DNA of 64,000 nt from Tuctoria greenei. Its lineage: Eukaryota; Streptophyta; Magnoliopsida; Poales; Poaceae. Of this stretch, positions 33,565 to 44,502 are shown in pieces. The stretch's first letter is position 1. Every line of letters starts with the position of its first letter. Made by a program: the position numbers and the translations under genes. The stretch covers positions 118,385,498 through 118,449,497 of the forward strand of contig JAYESD010000008.1 of the NCBI GenBank assembly GCA_036927565.1, written 5' to 3'. The notes under the pieces were generated by a model. That model saw only the letters and a list, made by a program, of their open reading frames with translations, searched no databases and had not been told where the DNA came from.

Positions 33565-34481
33565 GCCTGCTGCTGCGGCTCCTCCTACTGCTGCTTCTTC
33601 GAACGACACTCCTTGGCCTAATGGCCCTTCTTGCCGCACTTCCTGCACTGGTCCCGCGGAATGTCCTTCCCGGAACCCTTCTTCTTCTTGGGCGCGCCTT
33701 TGCGGCCGCCCTTCTTTGAAGAACCCTCATTGCCTCGCGCCTCCTTCCGCCGTACCTCCCACTCCTCCTGAGTGAGGTACAGCTAGCCGTCGTGCACTCC
33801 TCCCTTGCGCCGTGTCGTGTCGAAGGCATTTTCGGCAGCCCTCAGCCGTCCCGTCACATCCGACAATGTGAGGGTCGACACGTCCAGCAGGGTCGAGATC
33901 GCCACCACGATCTGTTCGAAACGTTTTGGAACGCTCCGAAGGAGCTTCTCCACCGCCACATCTTCGTCGATGTGCTCCCCTAGCGTCTCGAGACGGGCTA
34001 TGATGCCGCTCAGACGAAGGGAGAAGTCCTCCACGCTCTCGCCGTCCTTAAACGTGGCGGCGTCAAACTCCCGCCTGAGTTGACGCGCCGTGGTCTTCTT
34101 CACGCGATCGGCCCCCACCCGCATGAGGGCGATCGTGTCCCAAGCCTCCTTCGTCGTCTTCTTCTTCCCGATCATCGTGATCATCTCCGGTGGGACAGCG
34201 TTGACGAGGATGTCCAGCGCCATCATGTCCTCCTACTGCGTCGCCATGCCTTCGCAGCTCACCGCCTCCCACAACATCCGGGCCTTCAGCTTGATCTCCA
34301 TCATGACCGCCCACTCTGCGTAGTTGGTCTTGGTGAGTAGCGGAAACCCGGTCCCCATGTTCACCTCACGAACTACTTGTGGGGTCATCTTGATCTTGCC
34401 GCCGATCACGAAACCGGTGCCGCTGGTGTTGCTGGAAGGAGGGGTCTGCTGGGGTCCCGTCGACATGGCTCTGATTACCAT
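33565..34481 (-). pseudogene. Copia-3 gag
   Basis: Reads minus from 34481, with gag core FPLLTKTNYAEWAVMM, KEAWDTIALMRVGADRV and FKDGESVEDFSLRLSGII, then the zinc knuckle CRKCGKKGH-stop-AKEC near 33620-33655. Stops occur near 34230, 33782, 33620 and 33586, yet the frame is otherwise continuous. This suggests a recent loss of function. Confidence 0.88.
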
Positions 34482-35288
34482 GATTGTTGGAAATTCGCCC
34501 CTAGAACCTCCCTAGTTGCTCTAGTCAGGTGCTGTACAGATCTGGGTGAACAGATCAGATCCCTTGCAGCCTGACAGAGGTGAACAGAGAGATTAGAGGG
34601 ACTGCTAGTGCGCAGTACAGAGAGGACAGGACAACAGGAGGAGGTATGGGGTACTCTTGTGGTGTACTGCGCTGGTACAAGGATGAACAGCGATGAACAG
34701 GACACCCCTGTAGCAGTACTGCACAAGAACAGCAGGCTACAGGGATCTATCTTCAGTGCTGCCGTGAGGGCTCTTATGGAGACTTTATTTTATTCAATCT
34801 GAATAATGATCTACAGTACAGGTAGGGGGGGCCTGCACCCTTGCTTTTATAGGGGAGGTACACAAAGTCCTGACCTATTACACCTTAACAGATCCTGACT
34901 CAAATACGTGATCTCTAAACAAACTAGGACTACTTTATCTATTAGAAAAGATCTGAATCCTATTAACTAGGTGCCGCCGCACCACCCTGCAGTGTTTAAT
35001 ATGGACTCTGCAACTTTCCTGTACGTGCCCTTCCTGGATATTGAGTCCTGATCGGACTCCCTGCACCAAGGCAAGCACCGTACAGGAGCTTCCTGTTACA
35101 GGGTCATGTAACACTCACCTCATTAGGGTTCCTGTTTTGGGCCAGTTGGGGTAGGCGGTTGGTGGAACTGGGCCGAACGCTTGAAGTCGTGGGCTGGGCC
35201 AGATCTAATCACCTGGTGTTTTTGCTACACATACCCAACAATCAAACAGAGACTTCTCTCCTAAAGGTACACAGGAGTTGTACGCAGG

Positions 35289-36113
35289 ATGGAGAATAAG
35301 ATAGCGTTGCATTATCCCCTACTAACGAAGACCAACTATACAGCATGGGCCATCAAGATGAAGGTATTTTTTAAGGCGCAAAGGGTATGGGAAGCTGTGG
35401 AAGGAACAAAAGAAAAGGTTGATACAAAGCAAGATCAGTTGGCTCTTGCAACCATCTACCATGCTATTGACGAAGACACTCATGCGAATTTCCGAGCAAG
35501 AGACGGCGAAAGATGCTTGGGAGATGATCAAGACCAAGTTCTTGGGCGAAGAACACGTGATGGAAGCAAGAATTCAAATTCTTCAGAACGAGCTTGATAT
35601 GATACGTATGAATGGAGGTGACTCCATTGATGACTTTGCAACAAAGGTGATGACTATCGTCACAAAAATTCGTGGTCTTGGGGGTGAAGTTAAAGAAAGC
35701 TACATTGTGAAGAAATTGTTACGTGCTCTGCCTTCGAAATTTCTCCACATTGCATCTACTATTGAGCAATTTGTTGATATGAAGACAATGACTGTGAACT
35801 CGTTGACAGACTGAAAGCACATGAAGAACGAGTGAATGACTTCAACAACCAAGAGCATGAAGAGAAACTCTATTTAACCAGAGAGGAGTGGAAGACAAGA
35901 GAGGTGAAGGATGAAGAGAAGCTTCTTTTGACAAAGGAACAGTGGAAAGCAAGAGGCAAAAGAGAGGAAGAAGAAGAAAATAGACAAGTCAAAGATTCGA
36001 TGCTTTAGCTGTCAAAAGTTTGGACACTTTGCAAGCGAATGTCCAAATAGTGAGAAAGATGAGAAGGTGGAAGATGAGAAGGCGCTTTTTGCATCGAGAG
36101 GGGAATTATTTTG
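35289..36113 (+). pseudogene. Gag of the pol-less copia-like element
   Basis: Begins MENKIALHYPLLTKTNYTAW, the usual copia gag start. A frameshift near 35490 is followed by the gag core (KDAWEMIKTKFLGEEHV, NGGDSIDDFATKV, VKKLLRALPSKF). A second shift precedes a charged region and the CCHC zinc knuckle IRCFSCQKFGHFASECPN at about 35996-36048, then a stop at about 36112. The protease that normally follows is absent. Confidence 0.85.
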
Positions 36114-36114
36114 A

Positions 36115-36398
36115 TCTCATATCGAAGTGTATTCGGGGTGGAAGTGTCCATGCCTAGGGGGTGTAGTTGTGTCCACTCCAGGGATATAACCCAAATTTGT
36201 ATTCGGGACAGATGTGTCTGTCTCAGGGGGTGTAGTTATGTCCACCCCAGGGTGTAGTTTGTGCCACCAAAAATTAAGTGTGTTTGGGATGTAGTTGTGT
36301 CCATCCCAAGGGTGTAGTTGTGTCCACCCGAAAAGTGTGTAGGATAGATAGGTGTGTCTCCGTCCTAAGTGTGTTCTAGAAAACAAGATTAGGGGGTG
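36115..36398. repeat. Minisatellite before the 3' LTR of the pol-less element
   Basis: Repeated units of gggtgtagttgtgtcc with interspersed variants, from just after the gag stop to the purine tract. Confidence 0.75.
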
Positions 36399-36706
36399 TG
36401 TTGAAAATAATCTTGTTTCTAGAAGGAAAATCGCGTCCAGATTCGGACGTGCCTAATAGAGATAGAAATAGAGTCCAAATGGTATTTTAAAGAGTCCAAG
36501 TCGTAGTTAAAAGAGACTCCTATTTGTAATAGTCTATAAAAAGCCAGGTTTACCCGAGGAATAAACACAAAATCAACTTCCGAAATTCCAACAGCGGAAG
36601 GCGGCAGCGCCTGGCGCCAGGCGAGGCGACCGGCCATGGCATCCGGCCTGAAGCGACTGGACGCCTAGGTGCCACCTAGGCGCCGCCTAGGCGTCGCCCA
36701 ACACTG

Positions 36707-37695
36707 TGTATATCACTGCAACAACTGAAGTTATCAACATGGTGCTAGTCGCGAAAAGGCCAGAGGCATCTTTGAATCCCTCTTCACAAGGTATCAGACC
36801 CCTTCGAAAGGGTCCGGAGCTACCTGGAGGAAAAAATACTAAAGACATGTCTGGGTCCTAGACCCCGGACACTGGAGGAAGTCCTAAAGGCCGAGGGCCT
36901 TCAGGGCTATCTTTACAAGAAGACACATCGCAGCCCTCCGGGAGGGTCACGATCAGGCATGAATAAGAGTCGGACCCCTCCGAGAGGGTCCAAATTGATG
37001 GAGAGGATGGACCGAACCCCTCCGGGAGGGCCCGGACTGTCCAGTGACCCATTTACTTCGTAAGCGAGGTCCTCCACGACGCCAAATCAAGATACCTTGA
37101 AGTGCATAAACTGCTTTACGCAGTTCTTATTGCATCAAGGAAATTGCGCCACTACTTTCAAGCTCATAAGATCTCTGTAGTAACTTCTTATCCACTATGA
37201 GTTGTGCTCCATAATCCCAATGCAACAGGAAACATTGCCAAATAGGCTGCGGAGCTAGCGGAGTTCGAGCTTGAATTCTTGCCTCGACATCCTATCAAGA
37301 GTCAAGCGCTAGCTGACTTTTTGGTGGAGTGGACCCCATCTCCATTCGGTTCAGGGGGCCTCAACGTTGACAAGCCGGAACTCAGGGCTTCGGTCTTCAT
37401 CGAGCCTCACTGGACACTCCTCTTCGACGGCTCTGTGCAAAAGGAGAGGGTCAGAGCAGGAATTCTGCTCCTTGCACCGATCGAGGAGCAGATCAAGTAC
37501 ATGGTCCTCCTTTACTTCAAGGCGACTAACAACATGGTGGAATATGGAACTTTCATCTTCGGATTGAAGGTTGCACACTCATTCGACATCCAACAACTGC
37601 TATTCAAAGGAGATTCACAACTCATCATCAAACAAGTTAAAGGTGAATGTTGCTGCAATAATCCACAACTAGCAGCATATCTACTTCAAGTCTAG
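36707..37695 (+). pseudogene. Tat RNase H and archaeal-type second RNase H
   Basis: The gypsy RNase H continues as TATTEVINMVL directly after the hAT-C target site, then reads HKLLYAVLIASRKLRHYFQ. Stops lie near 36860, 36960 and 37197. The second RNase H starts at about 37405, WTLLFDGSVQKERVRAG, with the Asp, Glu (NNMVEYGTFI) and Asp (FKGDSQLI) active-site residues visible. Confidence 0.85.
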
Positions 37696-39241
37696 AAGTT
37701 GGAGAAAGAATTCAGGGTCTTGGACCTATGCCATGTCCAGTGTGCCAACAACGCTGCAGCTGACGAGCTCTCGACAAAATCTTCTACTGGGGCTCCGGCA
37801 CCCGATGGAGTTTTTGTTAGGAGGTTACAAGTACCATTCGCCCAACCTAGCAAATTGGGTGAAGGGGGTGAGACCAACACCTCGAAGCTGGCAGTCTCGG
37901 TGGCCCTGCTACCATGGAGTCCACCAAGGATTGTAGACGCCACGGAAAGCTCCGTACAACTCGGCGTTGGCGTGCAAGATCCAGAAGCTCAAGCTAATCC
38001 CGATGCATGGATCACGGAGGTTCAGGATTACTTTAAGGATAATATCCTTCCCGAAGAAGACGTATTCGCTGAACAGATTGTCTGAATGTCTAAGAGATAC
38101 ACGTTGGTAGAAGGGGATCTCTACTGACGTGGCGCCAATGACATCCTATTGCTCTGCATATCTCAGGAAAATGGTTGCAAGATCCTCGCAGAAATCCATA
38201 GAGGAGAGTATGGGAACCATGCTTCATCCCGCACGTTGGTCGGTAAGGCCTTTCGGCATGGTTTTTACTGGTCTACAGCCCTCCAGGATGCAGTCGAGTT
38301 GGTCAAGAGATGCGAGGCATGCCAGTTTCATGCCAAGCAGATCCACACACCAGCGCAGTTGGTTCGAATGATCCCGCCCTCATGGCCATTCGCCGTGGGG
38401 GTTGGATATTCTGGTACCTTTTCCCAAAGCTGTCGGAGGGTACCGGTTTCTCTACGTAGCCATCGACAAGTTCACAAAGTGGTCGGAAGTTGTTCCAGTT
38501 ATAACAATTAACAAGCAATCAACAATTAAATTCTTGAAGTCCATGATCTGCAAATTTGAAGTCCCGAACAGAGTCATCACTGACAACGGGACCCAATTCA
38601 CTAGTGCGCCATTTCAAGAATACTGCGAAGACCTCGGCGTCAAAATTTGCTACGCATCAGTAGCACACCCAGAAAGTAATGGGCAAGCCGAGAGAGCAAG
38701 TGCTGAGATACTCAGAGGATTCAAGACTCGCACCTATGAACACTTGAAAAAGCATGATGCCAATTGGATTGAGGAGCTTCCGTCTGCACTGTGGGCTAGC
38801 CGGACGACACCCAGCCGGGCTACAGGAGAGGCACCTTTCTTTCTAGTGTACGGAGTCGAGGTTGTCATTCCTCTGGAGATCACCAGGGGTTCTCTTTGAG
38901 TCCAAGCTTACTACGAAGCCACGCAGGACTAGCTCTAGCGTGATGACCTGTACCTTGCCGACGAGGCATGATGCCGAGCAACTTTCCGAAACGCACGGTA
39001 CCGACAAGCACTACGGCGCTATCAACAGCGGCACGTGCACAGTAGGCAACTTGAAGTAGGCAATCTCGTGCTGCGGCGTATACTTTCTCGAGAAGGAGCG
39101 AACAAGCTCTCTTCCAGCTGGGAGGGTCCCTTCCGAGTGATAAAGGTATCCTGCTCTGGATGCGTCTGCTTGGCTACAGAGGATGGGACACCACTTCCCA
39201 GCCCTATGAACATCAAACAGCTCCGTAAGTTTTACATTTAG
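37696..39241 (+). pseudogene. Tat integrase
   Basis: After a linker with stops at 38083 and 38126, the zinc region is visible (EIHRGEYGNHAS to CEACQFHAKQ, about 38185-38345). A frameshift leads to the catalytic core: LDILVPFPKAVGG, ITDNGTQFTSAPFQEYC, HPESNGQAERA. The C-terminal domain ends LRKFYI at 39241. Confidence 0.88.
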
Positions 39242-40270
39242 CATGGTTATGAAACTGTTCTTATTGTAGTATTTCATAGTGTCTATGAATAAGTCGAGTT
39301 GGTGCAAAATGTACAACATGCTCAGCCTGGTTCCATACCCTAACTGTGTATGATTTGCCTCCCCTGTTATCTAGAATTATTATGAAATACTATGATATGA
39401 AACATTTGTCTCACCATGTGTACATTTACATTGCGCATGTTGTTACTTTATTGCTCTGCTACGTCTTCTTGCCAATAGTGGAGGTGTGCAATCCTGTTGC
39501 AGATGAAGTTCCTGTGATATATCTAAGTATTTTTGGTAGTTTTTTCGTGACCTAGTGATCGCTGAATGGCCTATCCGCTTGAAGTTATGATGCCAATGAT
39601 AGGTCTGGAGTGTGCTATACGCTTAACCTGGTCCAGCACCCTAGGTACGCACACTACCTTTCTGGTGTTGCGACAAAGTAAGGCGGGTTCAGACAGTACA
39701 TGGTCCTATATGAAAAAGCAACCAATATACGCTTATTATCATACTAAATTGCTCAGGACCCAGAGCACAACTAGGGACAGTAATACACAACTAAACTAAG
39801 GGCAAGAAGATCATAATGAGCGCTTTTACTCCTCTTTTTTGTCTCTCATGTGCCGGACAAATGTTTTAAGATCTGAAATCAGCAGCTCTCAGGGGCCCGC
39901 CGTCAACGTTTTGCACGTTGGTAGTGGGTGCCACCAGATCAACAAGTTCCGTTACCCCCTAGAGGGCTCACCGTTGACGTTTTACGCATTGACATTGGGC
40001 GCCTCCGGATCATCAAGTTTTGGTGCTTTTGGGACACGACGTCGGAGCCAAACAGACGTCATTGCCATGTACCTAATGGTAGACGTCCCCAATCCATTGA
40101 TCACGTCTACCAGAGGGCCACTAATACTATGGCGATGACAAGTTGTTTACAACTACTGCAATCATTCTCAGAAGATTCAACAATAAAGGACCCAAGATCA
40201 AATTCATTCATACACCAAGCTTTTACACAAAAGTTTGAAGATACATTGGCAAATGAAGAATGAGGAGATC
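39242..40270. other. Tat non-coding segment after integrase
   Basis: About 1 kb without a credible gene. It includes the repeated theme gttacccc-tagagggctcaccg and gacgttttacgca near 39940-40100. Such spacers between pol and 3' LTR are usual in Tat elements. Confidence 0.5.
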
Positions 40271-41162
40271 CTAGTTATCACTGAAGTTGCGTTCAAACTG
40301 CGCAGCTATGGTCTTGGCGGCATCTTGCACGTTGGCCTTGGCTGTCTCCTCCGTCTCTACGATAGGCCCTTGCATCACTGGAGCCAAAGAGATGGTGGGG
40401 TCCCAACTTTGGAAGTATGTCAGCACATATTCCGCTACAACCTTCGCCAGGTCCCTTCTGCCTTCACTGGTCGCTAAGGACATCTTCCAGTGCTTCCAGT
40501 TTGGCCCCGGTGGAATTCAGAGCGGTGAGGGCTTGACCAACTTTCGGCGTCGGATTGCTAGGCCGGACAGGGCTGAAGCCGAGAGGCACTAGAGCACTCT
40601 CGACACGTCCCAAGAAGTTCTAGATTTGCCCAGCCTCAATCTCCTGCGGCCTCCAGATCCTCCAGTGACTTTCTGGCGGTAACCAACTCTTTGAATCTCC
40701 CCTTTGAGAACAGTTCAACCTCCTTGGCATGCTGCTGCATTCGCTCAGCCAACCGCTTCTCTTGTTTGGCGATCTGTTTCTCTTGGAGGGTTACCCGATC
40801 TTTTCGGGCCTCCTGGTTCTTGGCTTCACATTTCACCTCTTCCTCCTTAGCGGACGCAACAAGCTCCCGATTGCTGAGTTCTTGTTCTGCCTGCCCCAGA
40901 CGTTTCTGCTCCTATTCAGAACGAGTTTTTAATAACTCAGCGCGGAGATCCAAATCTTTTTGCCCATGCTCCAGTTTGCGAGATCCCCGTGTGGGCTCGG
41001 GTCCATTCGACAAACAAGTCGCACCAGACGAACCGTTGTCATGATGAGGAGTTGGGAGGAACCCGAGGAAGGCGACATGACAGGGCTACAGGGATTGCGC
41101 TTGAAACCGATACAGAAATCGTATTGGAAATCGACATTCTTTAATGCGTGGGATCCGCACAC
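40271..41162 (-). pseudogene. Antisense reading frame between Tat pol and 3' LTR, coiled coil
   Basis: On the minus strand, frames at 40929-41162, 40636-40836 and 40271-40483 read as one decayed protein. The middle has heptad-like sequence rich in Lys, Glu and Gln (QEKQIAKQEKRLAERMQQ), so probably a coiled coil. The last part is acidic/amphipathic (VVAEYVLTYFQSW). Extra antisense reading frames at this position are known in Tat-group elements; their function is not established. Joined order and exact ends are uncertain. Confidence 0.55.
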
Positions 41163-41308
41163 AGAGCATTACACCTACCAAATCATGAAAGGCCACGTAT
41201 CATCACTTCAACCACCCAAGAGAAAAGTCGAAGCAACAACACGGGAAGGCTTGGTGATGGCCCCACCTGCGAGGTCGAAACCTTCCCCGAGGTGGGCTCG
41301 GGGGCCAC

Positions 41309-42114
41309 TATTGGTATCCTGTAGACTAGGTACCCCCGCGTACCAGAAAAAGAAGTGATGGGCCCCGCCTTCCAAGAGAGCAGGCATCCAGAGGTCATGT
41401 GTTCTTCAGCTCCGGACTCACCTCCTTGCTGAGGATGGGTGCGGTGCTGCCACTTGTCCTGCAGCTCCGGAGCCTCTCCGCTGAGGATGGCTCCGGTGCT
41501 GCCACGTGTCCTGCAGCTCCGGACCTGCCTTCTCGCTAAGGGTGGCTCTGGAGCTGCCGCGTGTCTTGTGGCTCTGGAATTTTCCTCTCCGGTGAGGAGG
41601 CCTCTAGAGTCTCCACCTGCCCAAGACGGCGTGGACATTCAAGACCATAAATATGTCCCTTCAAGACCAAGTTAATGCGTCATTAACTCCGCATCAATGA
41701 CGCACGATCAACGGGGTCTTCAGGCATAGTAACGTCGCCATCAGGGCACGTTAGTATGCAATTAAATCATTATTAAATGTCTTAGATCGTGTATAGGGTG
41801 CTTAATAGCCCGAGACCACCCGTCAGGTCCTCATGAAATTGTAAACTGTCGGGCCTTAGCATATAAAAGAGCCGAGCAATCGCGAAGGACAACATAAGCT
41901 ACACAGGAGACACTTTTACTCTCGCATACCCAGACACGCAATACAACACACAGACCCCGTGGACGTAGGGTGTTACGCTTCTGCGGTCCGAACCACGTAA
42001 ATCTCACGTGTTCACCCTGATCTTAGTTCTTGAGTTTTCACCCCGCCTAACAAAGAACCTCCGCGGACTGCTCCATAGTAGTACCGGGGGAAGTGTTGTT
42101 GCTACACTTCGACA
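41309..42114 (+). mobile_element. Tat 3' LTR
   Basis: Begins about 3 bp after the purine tract (start inferred, tattggtatcc) and ends cttcgaca. A TATA box, tataaaag, is at 41862-41869, followed by a ttacgcttctgcggtccgaa-type leader seen in grass Tat LTRs. Confidence 0.65.
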
Positions 42115-42214
42115 GTGTTGCTCGCCTGGACTTTGCCTCGACGTCTGCCTAGGCACGCAGACGTCCAAGTGTAGGGTGGGCGCCTAGGCGTCCAGGCGTC
42201 CATTTAAAACACTG

Positions 42215-44040
42215 CACTACCCATACTGCCCTATGTCTATGTACCCTCTTCCATTATTTAGATTAACAGAAGTTTCGTCATCTTCTCCAATATGGTATCA
42301 GCTAGCCGATGGCAATGCATGGTCGGGCCGCTGCCACCGGCGGCCAGCGAGCCAATGGCAGCCCTCCTCCTGACCCCGCCACACTCTCGATCGAAGCTGT
42401 CGTCGTCCGCAGCTGCTGCCGACTACGCTCGCGTCCCCACCATCTTCACTGGCCGATGTGCCACCGTCCCAGCCCTCACGATGCATGCTCGATCCAGGCC
42501 ATCGCCAACCACGCCTAGCCGATCGAGGCCACCACGCCCGCTTCCCCGCGGCCCGCGTCGGCCGGCGCGCAGCTGCCCCCATCCTCATTGGCCACCGCCG
42601 TGCCCCTGCCTACGCTGGGTGTCGTCCTTGGACCAGGTGTTGTTTGGATCCGCCCCACCACCTGATCTCTGGATCTCCAATCTGAGCCTGTTGTGGCTCA
42701 ACTTGGCGGGCCGATCGGATTTGAGCACCCACCACCCCTGGACCCGACACTGCCAGCCACTGGACCTGTTGTTGTCGGCCACTAGCTGGTGCCACCGCAC
42801 CAGTTGGACCATCTTCACCGGCCGACGCGAGCACCAACTCTGCCGACCAGCGCATTGCCCCTGCCTCTACCCGTCGTGTGTCGCCTCCTTTGGTCATCAC
42901 CTGTGTCGCTGCCCTCAGTGCGCGCCACTGCCTTGATCGCGTCCAATTCCACTTGTGTTGGTGATGCTAGCCGTCGCCGCCGCTGGTGTGGTGGTGGTGG
43001 TCCAGGCTTCGTTGAGGAATGGTGGTCCTGTATATGCGACCCGTGGACCGCTTGGCCCTGTCGATCTATCTATACAATGCAGAGACCAACCAAGTCACCT
43101 TGCTGCCTCCTTCGTCCGGGGGCACATTGCCACCAAGTCCATTACTCCCCTAGTCGACCTCCTGGCAACTCGGGCTTATGGCGAGCCCATTTGTCCCATG
43201 CGCAGCGGCACTGCATGCTCAATCACCTCAAGCACGCCATTAGGTGGGTGACTCGGGTGCTTTCTACCACACCACTTCGGACGTCGGTGTCCTCTCCTCC
43301 CATCCTCCTCACGCTTCCCATCCTTCCTCTATTGTTGTCGGAAATAGTTATGTTCTTTCGATCACCTCAGTAGGTTATTCGGTTCTTCCTTGTCCTTTTC
43401 GTCTTCACAACGTTTGGTTATTCCTGACATCATCCAAAACTTTCTTTCTATTTGTCAGTTCATCATTTGATAGTAGGTGCTCTATAGAGTTTGGCCTCTT
43501 CAGCTTGTCCGTGAGGGATCTTGCCATCCGACATCTTCTCCTTCACTATGACATGCGCGGGTTAGTGCACTAGCACGCTCTCCCACTGAGTCACTAGTAT
43601 ACCACCCTTCACTTCTCCACCAGGATCCCCGTCACGTCCACCCGATGGTGACTTGGTGGGTCGTTGGGATACTTCGACCTATTGAGCACTTCTCTGACCT
43701 TGCCTTCTTGTCGACTGCTTCTCCGCCAACTACATCCTTGTCAATCTGACCATATCGTCCTCTGTCCGTAGCTCACTCGCCGATCTTCATTGACACCGTG
43801 ATATGGAGGAGTATGCGACTCTGCTTGCCAACAATTTGGTGCCACGTCCCAACCATGACAACATTGTGACTAACAAGTGAATATTCACGCACGAGAAAAA
43901 GTCAGATGACTTTCTGGAAAGGTAAAAGGCTCGGTGAGTTCTTCGGGGTTTTAATCACTGCCCCGAAGTTGACTATGACGAGATTTTCAGTCCGGTCGTA
44001 AAGATGGCCACTGTTCGCACTATTCTATCAGTGGCTTGTT
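42215..44040 (+). pseudogene. Degenerate copia element (right copy)
   Basis: Right-hand duplicate of 424-2253: LTR end, a primer-binding-site-like tggtatcagct at 42293, a GC-rich decayed gag-like region, and an RT N-terminal fragment at about 43800-44035. An 8-bp indel near 43720 and many transitions separate it from the left copy. It is outermost in the intron and so among the oldest insertions. Confidence 0.65.
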
Positions 44041-44164
44041 GAGTTAATCACATATTCTAGAAATAATAAGTTAGAGTTAGAATTTGAGTCCAAGGTTAGA
44101 TAAGAGTCTCAAACAGTTTTAGGAGTGTTCTCTATCTGTATTAGGTCTTTATATAGCTGGGCAC

Positions 44165-44301
44165 TGTTGGAATTTTGGGACTAATTTCGATAATAAAGTT
44201 GCTTGATTTATTCCTTGGGATGTCCTAGATATATATAAATTCTTACGGATAAGAAAACACCCCATAAACCGTTTATGACTCTTACTCTAACTCTATCTCT
44301 A
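44165..44301 (-). mobile_element. Truncated LTR of mini-LTR a in the right duplicate
   Basis: Begins tgttggaattttggg like 2381 and breaks off after ctctatctcta. It jumps straight to agtcgacaatatat, which in the left copy lies 1.8 kb further on. The rest of the element was lost here. Confidence 0.8.
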
Positions 44302-44307
44302 GTCGAC

Positions 44308-44332
44308 AATATATATATATATATATATATAT
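44308..44332. repeat. Short (TA)n tract in the right copy
   Basis: About 24 bp of TA, against about 80 bp at the matching place in the left copy (4332-4411). Confidence 0.85.
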
Positions 44333-44434
44333 TTTGGAGGACATTTCTAGGTGTCGGTTGGCCGGCACCTAGGCATCCGGGCATCCAGTCCGTTGGCCGG
44401 CGCCTTGGTGTCCGGGCGCTTATTCAAAACACTG

Positions 44435-44502
44435 TACCCTATATACATGTACTCTCTTCCATTATTCAGATTAACACAAGATTGATTTTGTCATGTTCTG
44501 CA
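44435..44502 (+). mobile_element. Degenerate copia 3' LTR end (right copy)
   Basis: Duplicate of 4512-4579, ending in ttctgca 48 bp before exon E'. The interval 44503-44550 seems to be the only original intron sequence left on this side. Confidence 0.5.

Larger units (their letters stand above)
29635..35113 (-). mobile_element. Copia-3, full-length copia element
   Basis: LTRs are 29635-30260 (626 bp) and 34485-35113 (629 bp), from TGTTGGAAAT to ATGTAACA on the plus strand. The 5-bp duplication ctcac is exact (29630-29634, 35114-35118). The minus-strand primer-binding site tggtaatcagagcc, a one-base variant of the usual one, abuts the right LTR. By eye the LTRs differ at about 23 sites, near 4%. 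It is inserted between leader and gag of the pol-less element. Confidence 0.95.
29001..36593 (+). mobile_element. Pol-less copia-like LTR element (mini-LTR c) in hAT-C
   Basis: LTRs are 29001-29194 and 36399-36593, from TGTTGAAAATAATC to ATTCCAACA, about 5% different by eye. Flanks are gcaga and gcgga (one change). The primer-binding site attggtaatcatag at 29195 is decayed. The only gene is gag at 35289-36113; there is no protease, RT or integrase. A minisatellite precedes the 3' LTR. It belongs to the same LTR family as 2381-3947 and 6312-7768. Copia-3 is inserted at 29635. Confidence 0.88.
28429..36706. mobile_element. hAT-C, a short hAT-like element inside Tat RNase H
   Basis: An exact 8-bp duplication, tgtatatc, lies at 28421-28428 and 36707-36714. 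Ends are CAAGGTTG and CAACACTG, with gcctaggcg motifs inside. Its own sequence is about 685 bp (28429-29000 plus 36594-36706); the rest is later insertions. Removing it joins PLLLYI to TATTEV, restoring the Tat RNase H frame. No transposase. Confidence 0.88.
25510..42114 (+). mobile_element. Tat-lineage Ty3/gypsy element, 5' end missing
   Basis: From left: protease, RT, RNase H, a second (archaeal-type) RNase H, integrase, an antisense coding region, a polypurine tract (gctcgggggcc at 41297-41306) and a 3' LTR of about 806 bp. The double RNase H and the extra region between pol and 3' LTR are hallmarks of the Tat group. The 5' LTR and gag are absent. Two DNA transposons, Harbinger-like 25667-26995 and hAT-C 28429-36706, interrupt it. 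Confidence 0.88.
9196..42214. mobile_element. hAT-like element (hAT-A) now 33 kb because of nested insertions
   Basis: The left end is cagcgcttttgagg at 9196 and the right end is aaaacactg at 42214, an inverted pair. The flanks share cactacc (9190-9196 on the left, 42215-42221 on the right), consistent with a decayed 8-bp target duplication. Both ends are followed inward by gcgtcgcctag/gcctaggcg motifs. No hAT transposase is seen. Everything in between except the end regions belongs to later insertions. Confidence 0.55.
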
